In this document: positions 1 through 4,796 of the stretch, piece by piece
Layout: each line of letters opens with the position of its first letter
How positions within the stretch are numbered: position 1 is the first letter of the stretch
NCBI GenBank assembly: GCA_005889285.1
Contig: VBFF01000157.1
Coordinates: 1 to 8,934 of the forward strand
Reading direction: 5' to 3'
Origin: Chloroflexota bacterium
GTDB taxonomy: Bacteria > Chloroflexota > Dormibacteria > CF-121
DNA length: 8,934 nucleotides
Notes under the pieces: generated by a model
The model's database searches: none
What the model was told of the DNA's origin: nothing
The model's input: only the letters and a program-made list of their open reading frames with translations
Translations under genes and position numbers: made by a program

Positions 1-79
1 CCTCTTTGCTCTTCGGGTCGCTGAGCAGATAGACGTTGTTGTCGTAGGGGCCCACCGCGAAGCTCGTGAGCTTGTACAC
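1..79 (-). CDS. Metallo-beta-lactamase-fold hydrolase, N-terminal fragment
   Basis: Only the first 26 codons are inside the window; the gene continues past its left edge. From a GTG at 79-77 the reading is V-Y-K-L-T-S-F-A-V-G-P-Y-D-N-N-V-Y-L-L-S and then DPKSKE. The G-P-x-x-x-N-x-Y-L-L pattern is the usual opening beta-strand of glyoxalase-II-like members of the metallo-beta-lactamase superfamily, just before the strand that leads into 'VIDPG'. The HxHxDH metal site would lie outside the window, so substrate and activity cannot be judged. The GTG start is favoured because a -10-like hexamer (TAGACT, 92-87) ends 7 nt before it, suggesting a leaderless mRNA as for other genes here. The gene diverges from endonuclease IV, and the two share a short repeat-containing spacer. 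The family call rests on a short stretch and is moderately sure. Confidence 0.6.
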   Translation of the reverse strand, partial: MYKLTSFAVGPYDNNVYLLSDPKSKE

Positions 80-86
80 GGGTTTG

Positions 87-92
87 AGTCTA
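87..92 (-). promoter_or_regulatory. -10-like hexamer for the MBL-fold gene
   Basis: On the minus strand the hexamer TAGACT (first, second, fourth and last bases match TATAAT) is followed by 7 nt (CAAACCC) and then the GTG start at 79. This spacing would put the transcription start at or next to the start codon. No -35 hexamer is obvious, because that region is the C/G-rich repeat at 91-131. The same hexamer at nearly the same distance precedes the mog start at 7493. Confidence 0.45.
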
Positions 93-131
93 ACGGCCCC
101 CACCCTGCCCTCCCCCGCGAGCGGGGGAGGG
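91..131. repeat. Dispersed G4/hairpin repeat, copy 1, in a divergent promoter spacer
   Basis: This copy runs from TAACGG through a C-rich tract to a palindrome. At 97-116 the plus strand reads C5-A-C3-TG-C3-T-C5, so the minus strand carries a canonical G-quadruplex pattern with loops of 1, 2 and 1 nt. At 108-131 there is a perfect 11-bp inverted repeat (left arm CCCTCCCCCGC, loop GA) that shares its left arm with the C-tracts, so quadruplex and hairpin would be alternative structures. It fills the space between the divergent MBL-fold and endonuclease IV genes. A second copy at 8513-8553 occupies an equivalent position. It resembles the GC-rich REP-like intergenic palindromes known in many high-GC bacteria. 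Confidence 0.75.
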
Positions 132-139
132 AAATTTCA

Positions 140-145
140 GACAAT
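140..145 (+). promoter_or_regulatory. Possible -10 hexamer for endonuclease IV
   Basis: GACAAT (four of six matches to TATAAT) lies 7 nt before the ATG at 153. It occupies the position equivalent to GATAAT in front of the Nif3-like gene, downstream of the other repeat copy. On its own it is weak; the main support is the parallel architecture. Confidence 0.3.
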
Positions 146-152
146 GGGAGCG

Positions 153-1004
153 ATGGCCAAGCAGCGACGGATCGGCATGCACATGCGCACCGGACGCGGT
201 CTCGACAAAGCCGTCGAGACCATCCGGGCGCTGCAGCTCGGGACTGTGCAGATTTTCACCGGCAACCCGAGCGCCTGGCGGTCGGCACCGGTCGATGCCC
301 AGGCGACCGCGGCCTTCAAGCGATCGCTCCAGGAACTCGACGTCCAGCCCGCCATGTCGCACGCGATGTACCTGATCAATCTGGCCAGCCCAAACGCCAA
401 CTTCCAGAAGAAATCACGGGAAGCGCTCCGTGCGGAACTCGAGCGCGCTGAGGCATACGGCTGTCAGTACGTGGTCACCCACGTGGGAAGCCATATGGGC
501 GACGGCGCCCAGGCCGGGATCGATCGCGTGGTGGCTTCTCTCGACGAGGTTCTCAGTAAGGCCGGCGGCTCGGCCATGGTTCTGCTGGAAACGTCGGCGG
601 GCGGCGGCGCCTACGTCGGCGCCAAGTTCGACGACCTGGCCCAGATCCTCGGCCGGTTACCGCAGCATGCGGAGCGGCTGGGTGTCACCCTCGATACCGC
701 CCACGTCTATGCCTCTGGCTACGACGACGCCGGCACGGATGGGATGCGCACCACGCTGGATCAGCTCACCAGCATCATCCCGGCCCAACGCATCCGCGCC
801 TGCCACTGCAATGACACAACCGTCACCCTGGGCGGCAAGGCCGACCGGCACGTCAACATCGGCAAGGGCAACATCGGGCTCGACGGCTTCCGGGCGTTAC
901 TCAACTACGAGCCGCTGGCCCACTGCGCCTTCGTTCTCGAGACCCCAGGCGAGGAGATGCTCGAGGGTCGGGAAAATCTCGACGCTCTCCGCTCGCTGCT
1001 GTGA
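153..1004 (+). CDS. nfo: Endonuclease IV (AP endonuclease, deoxyribonuclease IV)
   Basis: This is an apurinic/apyrimidinic endonuclease that cuts the DNA backbone 5' of abasic sites and trims blocked 3' ends in base-excision repair; it is cytosolic with a TIM-barrel fold. The 283-aa product has the usual length. All nine trinuclear-zinc ligands of the family can be placed: His70 (MSHAMYLINLA), His110 (VTHVGSH), Glu146 (LLETSAGGG), Asp181 and His184 (LDTAHVYASGYD), His218 (CHCND), Asp231 and His233 (DRHVNIGKGNIG) and Glu263 (VLETPGEE). The N-terminal RIGMHM...GLDKAV and QIFTGNPSAW segments are also typical. The start could be ATG 153, chosen here because of GACAAT 7 nt upstream, or ATG 144, which has GGGGAGGG about 12 nt upstream. 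An in-frame start further up at 66 would translate the intergenic repeat and is rejected. The TGA overlaps the GTG of the HAD gene by 4 nt, so the two are probably co-translated. Confidence 0.95.
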   Translation: MAKQRRIGMHMRTGRGLDKAVETIRALQLGTVQIFTGNPSAWRSAPVDAQATAAFKRSLQELDVQPAMSHAMYLINLASPNANFQKKSREALRAELERAEAYGCQYVVTHVGSHMGDGAQAGIDRVVASLDEVLSKAGGSAMVLLETSAGGGAYVGAKFDDLAQILGRLPQHAERLGVTLDTAHVYASGYDDAGTDGMRTTLDQLTSIIPAQRIRACHCNDTTVTLGGKADRHVNIGKGNIGLDGFRALLNYEPLAHCAFVLETPGEEMLEGRENLDALRSLL

Positions 1005-1789
1005 GCGCCCCTCTCGAGGCGGTCCTCTTCGACTATGGGCACACGCTCATCTATTTCGATGAACGGCCCCACGCCACGCTGGTCGACGCCTACGAGAAGG
1101 TGAACCGGCTGCTGGGCGACACACTGAAGCGGCAGGTTCCCGCCGCCCAGGTGTTGATCGAGAAGGTCTCCCGCGCGGTCGACGACGAGATCCAGCGCGA
1201 CTATGCCGCCGGCCGGCCTGAGGAGGTCGAGATCGCGACGATCTACGACACCGCACTGCGCGGACTCGGTCTGGAGCTCGATCCGGGCGTGATCGAGCAA
1301 GTCATGGAACTCGAACAGGAGGGCTGGCTGAACAGTGTCCACGTGGGGCCCGACGTCATCGGGACCCTGAAAGCCTTGCGCGGCCATGGGTTGCGCCTCG
1401 GCGTCGTCTCCAACGCCGCCTACCGGCCGCGCCTGATGAAGCAACAACTGGCGGCGCTTGGCCTGGCCGACTTTTTCGACGCGGTAACCTTCTCCTCCGA
1501 GGTCGGCGTCCGTAAACCCCACCCTGCCATCTACGCCGACGCCCTCCGCAAGCTGGGAGCCGATCCATCCCGGACGCTCTTTGTTGGCGACCGCGTGCGA
1601 GAGGACGTGCAGGGGCCGCAAGCGCAGGGGATGCGGGCGGTGCTGACCCGGGAGTGGCGCCAGGAGGAAGACCCGGGCGTGGCGGATTTCGTCATCCAGC
1701 GGCTCGGTGAGCTTCCCGCAATCGTTAACCGTCTCGGCCCCGGGGCGCGCGGGGCCGATACCTATAATGAGGTCACGTCGCGCGAGTAG
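1001..1789 (+). CDS. HAD-superfamily hydrolase with altered motif I (DxG)
   Basis: This 262-aa protein has the Rossmann-like core and helical cap of subfamily I HAD hydrolases, which are mostly phosphatases of small metabolites or nucleotides. Motif I is VLFDYGHTLI with nucleophile Asp11; motif II is Ser137 (VVSNA); motif III is Lys172 (VGVRKPHP); motif IV is GDRVRED with Asp197 and Asp202. The region between about residues 20 and 115 is the helical cap. The second motif I aspartate, the usual general acid/base of HAD phosphatases, is Gly13 here. Similar DYG(H/N/G)T variants occur in unassigned HAD proteins, so the chemistry may differ from plain phosphomonoester hydrolysis. The GTG start overlaps the endonuclease IV stop (GTGA), indicating coupling. 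The 3' end of the gene carries an inverted repeat and a TATAAT box likely serving the next gene. The family is certain; the substrate is unknown. Confidence 0.88.
   Translation: MSAPLEAVLFDYGHTLIYFDERPHATLVDAYEKVNRLLGDTLKRQVPAAQVLIEKVSRAVDDEIQRDYAAGRPEEVEIATIYDTALRGLGLELDPGVIEQVMELEQEGWLNSVHVGPDVIGTLKALRGHGLRLGVVSNAAYRPRLMKQQLAALGLADFFDAVTFSSEVGVRKPHPAIYADALRKLGADPSRTLFVGDRVREDVQGPQAQGMRAVLTREWRQEEDPGVADFVIQRLGELPAIVNRLGPGARGADTYNEVTSRE
1734..1758. promoter_or_regulatory. 9-bp inverted repeat, possible operator of the HTH gene
   Basis: Arms TCGGCCCCG (1734-1742) and CGGGGCCGA (1750-1758) are perfectly complementary with a 7-nt spacer. The repeat lies in the last codons of the HAD gene and ends 4 bp before the TATAAT box at 1763, overlapping the place where a -35 element would be. 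A DNA-binding protein bound here would block that promoter, and the adjacent HTH gene suggests autoregulation. It could instead be a weak hairpin in the HAD transcript; no T-run follows. Confidence 0.4.
1763..1768 (+). promoter_or_regulatory. Consensus -10 box (TATAAT) for the HTH gene
   Basis: A perfect TATAAT lies within the last codons of the HAD gene, in otherwise GC-rich sequence. No -35 match stands at 16-18 bp upstream (1740-1745 is C/G only). A start near 1775 would give a leader of about 50 nt to the GTG at 1827, with a Shine-Dalgarno site in it. This differs from the leaderless arrangement of other genes in the window. Confidence 0.5.
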
Positions 1790-1810
1790 CTCTTCGCGGA
1801 TGGGGTTTCT

Positions 1811-1816
1811 GGAGGT
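1811..1816 (+). promoter_or_regulatory. Shine-Dalgarno site deciding the HTH gene start
   Basis: GGAGGT is the strongest ribosome-binding match seen at any gene start in the window. It stands 10 nt before GTG 1827 and is downstream of ATG 1800, so it supports the shorter protein. Confidence 0.5.
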
Positions 1817-1826
1817 AGGTGGGGCG

Positions 1827-2123
1827 GTGGACTTCCGCGATTATCTGAGGCGCAAGTGTCGGGAGCAGAACATTTCGCTGCACCGGCTCGCCGTCCGCTG
1901 TGACCTGAACCAGATCTACTTCTACCAGGCGGTCAACAAGAACAAGGAGAATCCGCCACCGTGGGTGCTCCGGCGGGCGGCGCCGCATCTCGGCGTCACC
2001 TACGTCGAGCTGCTGATCGCCGCGGGACACCTGACCGAGGACGACCTGCGCGAATATGGCACGCATCCGCCGAAGCCGCCCGAGAAAGAGCGGGAGAGGG
2101 AGCGCGAGAAGGTCGGGGTCTAA
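1827..2123 (+). CDS. Small XRE-type helix-turn-helix protein
   Basis: This 98-aa protein resembles Cro/C1-type (XRE) DNA-binding domains. FRDYLRRKCREQNISLHRLA is the usual first two helices, DLNQIYFYQAVNKNKENPPP matches the recognition helix and the loop before the last helices, and LRRAAPHLGVTYVELLIAAGHL is the terminal pair. The recognition helix is slightly unusual, with YFYQAVNKN where 'ISxIERG' is common. After residue 80 the chain is a Pro/Lys/Glu/Arg tail (KEREREREK), encoded by a purine-rich simple repeat at about 2085-2110. The GTG at 1827 is chosen because GGAGGT (1811-1816) lies 10 nt upstream; ATG 1800 would give 107 aa. It lies 37 nt after the HAD gene and 12 nt from the convergent exported-protein gene. 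Targets are unknown; autoregulation through 1734-1758 is an inference. Confidence 0.72.
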   Translation: MDFRDYLRRKCREQNISLHRLAVRCDLNQIYFYQAVNKNKENPPPWVLRRAAPHLGVTYVELLIAAGHLTEDDLREYGTHPPKPPEKEREREREKVGV

Positions 2124-2135
2124 GCCGGGCGGTCT

Positions 2136-2885
2136 CTAGGTCGAGCTGGAGCCGCCGCCGGTCACGAAGTTCGAGAAGTGATAGGTGAGGGTCCAGGTGA
2201 ACTGCGTCGTGCTCATATCGATCTTCATCTGGTGCATCAAGGAGTCACTGGCCGCGATCCAGACCTCGACCTGGATGCCGGCATTGGTCAGAACGGCCTC
2301 GTCTTGCGGCGTCACGCCGCTCTGGCCGTCGGCCTTGAGCTGACCGACGTACTTGCCCGGGTCGACGGTGAGGGAGAAATGATGCACGGCGATCTGGTCC
2401 ATGGTGATGTCGCCGAGATCGTCCGAGGCGCGGAAGGCATGCGCGAACTCGAGGTTTGCGATCGGATCCATCCCCGGCGCGACCTGGCCCTTTGAATTGC
2501 CGGTGACGTCCTTCCAGGCGGGGCCCTGAGCGGGGTACTGCACATAGTCGTGGCCGCCCTCGATGCGCTCATTCATGGCAAGGATCGCGGTCTGCCCGTT
2601 GGCGGCCGGGATTTCGAGCTGCAAGCTGAGGTTCTCTTTGTGGGGGTAGATGAGGTCGCCCGAGCCGGTCACTTTGACGCCGGCCACGCCGTTGAGGACG
2701 AGGATGCCGTTCAAGGAGAGGTGGACGCTCTTGAGGGCCTGCATCGCGTCACCGCTCTTGCTGATGACCGGTCCCGGATCCAGTGGCGGCGGGCCCTGTT
2801 GAGGCAGAACCCCATTGAGAACGCCACCCTTCCAGATGAGGAGGATGGACGCGACCGCGACCCCCAGGCTGATGAGTCGACCCAT
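2136..2885 (-). CDS. Exported or membrane-anchored LppX/LprG-like protein
   Basis: This 249-aa protein has a short hydrophobic N-terminal segment (about residues 5-18, ISLGVAVASILLIW) and then a soluble, beta-rich domain. The pattern A-M-Q-A-L-K-S-V-H-L-S-L-N-G followed by alternating strands (GSGDLIYPHKENLSLQLEI, QTAILAMNERIEGGHDYVQY, AWKDV) resembles the LppX/LprA-F-G lipid-binding fold, related to LolA-like carriers. These hold lipids or lipoproteins outside the cytoplasmic membrane. There is no cysteine anywhere, so the lipobox of true LppX/LprG lipoproteins is missing; the N-terminus probably acts as signal peptide or uncleaved anchor. The C-terminus is Gly/Ser-rich. ATG 2885 is the first in-frame start after a stop at 2921-2919, and it has neither a clear Shine-Dalgarno site nor a -10 box at leaderless distance. 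Remote fold recognition only; the ligand is unknown. Confidence 0.6.
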   Translation of the reverse strand: MGRLISLGVAVASILLIWKGGVLNGVLPQQGPPPLDPGPVISKSGDAMQALKSVHLSLNGILVLNGVAGVKVTGSGDLIYPHKENLSLQLEIPAANGQTAILAMNERIEGGHDYVQYPAQGPAWKDVTGNSKGQVAPGMDPIANLEFAHAFRASDDLGDITMDQIAVHHFSLTVDPGKYVGQLKADGQSGVTPQDEAVLTNAGIQVEVWIAASDSLMHQMKIDMSTTQFTWTLTYHFSNFVTGGGSSST

Positions 2886-3052
2886 CGACGAGGCAACGAC
2901 ATGCGGCGCGCTTCCTTGCTAAGAGAAAAGCGCGGCCCGCCGGAAGGAGGGGTTGTCGTTGGAACCGAAGAGGGGGACGGGAATCAGGGACGCCGGCGGG
3001 CCTAGCCAGCCCCGGGATCATAGCAACGCAATTCCGCCGCGACACGCCATAT

Positions 3053-3074
3053 ACGCGCTTGTCACGCGCTTGTT
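3053..3074 (+). promoter_or_regulatory. 11-bp tandem direct repeat upstream of dinB
   Basis: ACGCGCTTGTC (3053-3063) is followed directly by ACGCGCTTGTT (3064-3074), ten of eleven bases identical. The 11-bp period is close to one helical turn, so both units face the same side of the DNA. Relative to a start at 3097 they cover about -44 to -23, and the first unit supplies TTGTCA (3059-3064), a -35-like hexamer placed 20 bp from the -10. It is a candidate activator or repressor site for dinB, but does not resemble a LexA box. Confidence 0.45.
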
Positions 3075-3084
3075 ACAGCGCACC

Positions 3085-3090
3085 TAAGAT
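3085..3090 (+). promoter_or_regulatory. -10-like hexamer for dinB, leaderless geometry
   Basis: TAAGAT is followed by 6 nt (AGGCCC) and the GTG start at 3097. Transcription would begin at or next to the G of GTG. No Shine-Dalgarno sequence is present before GTG 3097, which agrees with a leaderless mRNA. Confidence 0.5.
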
Positions 3091-3096
3091 AGGCCC

Positions 3097-4302
3097 GTGC
3101 AACGGGTCGTGATGCATGTCGATCTCGATGCGTTTTACGCCTCTGTCGAGCAGCTGCGCCGCCCCGAACTGCGGGGCAGGCCGGTGATCGTGGGTGGGGC
3201 CGGCGTGGACGGCGAGCGGGGGGTCGTGGCCGCCGCCTCATACGAGGCCCGACCCTTCGGCGTCCGCTCGGCCATGCCGCTCAGCCGGGCGCGGCGCCTC
3301 TGTCCAACCGCGGTCTTTATCCCCTGCGACTTCCCCGCCTACCGCGAGGCGTCGAAGTCGGTCTTCGCCATCCTCGATCGCTACTCGCCGGTCATCGAGC
3401 CGATCGCGCTGGATGAGGCCTACCTGGACCTCACCGGGGAGGACGCGCTGATGGGCCCCGCGGACACCGTGGCGGTCCGCCTCCGAGACGAGGTCAAGTC
3501 GCGCTGCGGTCTTGATCTCAGCATCGGAGTCGCCAGCTGCAAGCTTGTCGCCAAGGTCGCCTCCGAGCTACGCAAGCCACGAGGCCTCGTAGTGGTCCCA
3601 CCCGGCACGGAGGCGACTTTCCTCGCCCCACTGCCACTGGGGAGGCTTCCCGGCTGCGGGCCGGCCACGGCGGTCCGGCTGGAACGCGTCGGGGTTCGCT
3701 CCATCGGTGACCTGGCCGCTCTTCCAGACCCACTGCTGGGTGAGCTCTTCGGCCAGTACGGGCGCCTCCTCGGGGCCCATGCGCGGGGCGTCGATCCCAG
3801 CCCCGTCCTGCCGCCGGGTGATCCAAAAAGCATCTCTCGGGAGGTCACCTTTGACCGGGATGTGCGCGAGGCGGGCAAAGTCCGAGCAACGGCGCTCGGC
3901 TTGTTGCAGGATGTCGCCCACAGCCTCCGCGCACACGGCCTATCGGCGCGCACGGTGGTCCTGAAGATCCGCTACCAGCCCTTCGACACGCTTTCGCGCC
4001 AGGCGACGCTTCCCTACCCAACCGATCGCGACGACCAGCTGGGGTCGGCCCTGCGCCACTTACTGGAGACACAACTCGACCCGTCCCGCGCCGTGCGATT
4101 GATCGGCGCGGGCGTTAGCAATCTCGAGCCTTGCGCGACGCAGCTCAGCTTGCTGGAGACGCGGTCATCACGCCTGGCGATGCTCGATGAGCAGCTCGAC
4201 GAACTGCGCGGCCGCTATGGCGATCACGTCATCGCCCGCGGCACCGCGCCGCGCCACCAGCAGAAGGACGTCAGGCGCGATGACCTGGATGCGCTCCGAT
4301 GA
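3097..4302 (+). CDS. dinB: DNA polymerase IV (Y-family translesion polymerase)
   Basis: This is the error-prone polymerase that copies past lesions. The 401-aa length is a little above the 350 or so of the E. coli enzyme. In order: the palm strand MHVDLDAFYASVE with catalytic Asp9 and likely steric-gate Tyr14; the fingers SYEARPFGVRSAMP (about 48-61); the second catalytic site ALDEAYLDLT with Asp106 and Glu107; LSIGVASCKLVAKVASELRKP (about 141-161); a helix-hairpin-helix around GRLPGCGPATAVRLERVGV (182-200); and a little-finger domain from about 245 (SISREVTFDRDV) to 345. TQLSLLE near 348-354 resembles the beta-clamp binding motif QL(S/D)LF and is followed by about 50 further residues ending in a charged tail. 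The GTG start has no Shine-Dalgarno site but a -10 box at leaderless distance. The stop overlaps the moaC start (ATGA), so the two form an operon. No LexA box was seen. Confidence 0.96.
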   Translation: MQRVVMHVDLDAFYASVEQLRRPELRGRPVIVGGAGVDGERGVVAAASYEARPFGVRSAMPLSRARRLCPTAVFIPCDFPAYREASKSVFAILDRYSPVIEPIALDEAYLDLTGEDALMGPADTVAVRLRDEVKSRCGLDLSIGVASCKLVAKVASELRKPRGLVVVPPGTEATFLAPLPLGRLPGCGPATAVRLERVGVRSIGDLAALPDPLLGELFGQYGRLLGAHARGVDPSPVLPPGDPKSISREVTFDRDVREAGKVRATALGLLQDVAHSLRAHGLSARTVVLKIRYQPFDTLSRQATLPYPTDRDDQLGSALRHLLETQLDPSRAVRLIGAGVSNLEPCATQLSLLETRSSRLAMLDEQLDELRGRYGDHVIARGTAPRHQQKDVRRDDLDALR

Positions 4303-4796
4303 AATCCAAAAGGCTGACCCACCTTGGAGCTGGCGGCGAAGCCAGGATGGTAGACGTTTCTGACAAGGCGGTCAGCCGTCGCGAAGCGCGTGCCCGCGGA
4401 GCCGTGCGGATGAGCGCGGCGGCATTCGAGGCGGTCCTGCTCGGCAACCTACCCAAGGGCGAGGTGGTGGCCACGGCCAGGATCGCCGGTATCCAGGCCG
4501 CCAAGCGGACCAGTGAGCTGATCCCGATGTGTCATCCGCTGATCCTGACGCTGGTCGACGTGGTCTGCGTGCCCGACCGACGCCTGCCGGGCATCCGGAT
4601 CGAGGCGCGCGTGCGCTGCGATGGCAAAACCGGCGCCGAGATGGAGGCGCTGACGGCGGTCGCCGTGGCCGCCTTGACGGTGGTCGATATGGCCAAGAGC
4701 GTCGACCGCTGGATGACGATCGAAGGGGTCGAGCTTGCCGAGAAGCGCGGGGGGAAAAGCGGGGACCTGCGTCGCCCGGCTAGCGGCCGCTCTTGA
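4299..4796 (+). CDS. moaC: Cyclic pyranopterin monophosphate synthase MoaC
   Basis: MoaC converts 3',8-cyclo-7,8-dihydro-GTP, made by MoaA, into cyclic pyranopterin monophosphate, the first stable molybdenum-cofactor intermediate; it acts in the cytosol as a hexamer. The 165-aa length is normal. Family motifs are clear: ARMVDVSDK (15-23), PKGEV with Lys53, the ARIAGIQAAKRTSELIPMCHPL block with His79, TGAEMEALTAV with Glu114 and Glu116, and DMAKSVDRWM with Asp130 and Lys133, followed by EKRGGKSG. These positions are offset by two from the E. coli catalytic residues Lys51, Asp128 and Lys131. The ATG overlaps the dinB stop. The last 17 bp overlap the 3' end of the convergent zinc-ribbon gene. 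No moaA was recognised in the window. Confidence 0.96.
   Translation: MKSKRLTHLGAGGEARMVDVSDKAVSRREARARGAVRMSAAAFEAVLLGNLPKGEVVATARIAGIQAAKRTSELIPMCHPLILTLVDVVCVPDRRLPGIRIEARVRCDGKTGAEMEALTAVAVAALTVVDMAKSVDRWMTIEGVELAEKRGGKSGDLRRPASGRS

Larger units (their letters stand above)
2886..3096. other. Divergent intergenic region between LppX-like gene and dinB
   Basis: This 211-bp gap is the longest without a gene. It holds a perfect 10-bp inverted repeat with a long spacer (GGCCCGCCGG at 2934-2943 and CCGGCGGGCC at 2993-3002, 49 bp apart). Between the arms the plus strand is purine-rich with several G-runs (2949-2952, 2972-2976, 2979-2981, 2987-2989). At the dinB end lie an 11-bp tandem repeat and a -10-like box, annotated separately. 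No convincing small coding sequence was found. Confidence 0.5.

Noticed and set aside
66..143. N-terminal extension of endonuclease IV from an in-frame start at 66
   Set aside because: It would translate the intergenic C-rich repeat (Thr-Leu-Pro-Ser-Pro-Ala-Ser-Gly), which is not part of the endonuclease IV family, and would run over the divergent promoter.
1517..1528. Possible third copy of the C-rich repeat
   Set aside because: Only CCCCACCCTGCC matches, it lies in HAD codons for conserved Lys-Pro-His-Pro, and neither the following C-tracts nor the palindrome are present.
905..1621. 238-codon open frame on the minus strand
   Set aside because: It is antisense to the HAD gene, whose motifs are all intact.
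2711..2902. Short minus-strand frame from ATG 2902, which has AAGGAAG upstream
   Set aside because: The product is Arg/Ser-rich and overlaps the LppX-like gene in another frame. The ribosome-binding match was noted, but no coding character is visible.
2886..3096. LexA (SOS) box or riboswitch upstream of dinB
   Set aside because: No CGAAC-N4-GTTCG-like or CTG-N10-CAG palindrome suits the promoter, and the leaderless start leaves no room for a riboswitch.
4783..4791. GCGGCCGC palindrome at the moaC end
   Set aside because: It is an ordinary GC-rich restriction-site-like sequence inside overlapping stop regions, with no sign of function.
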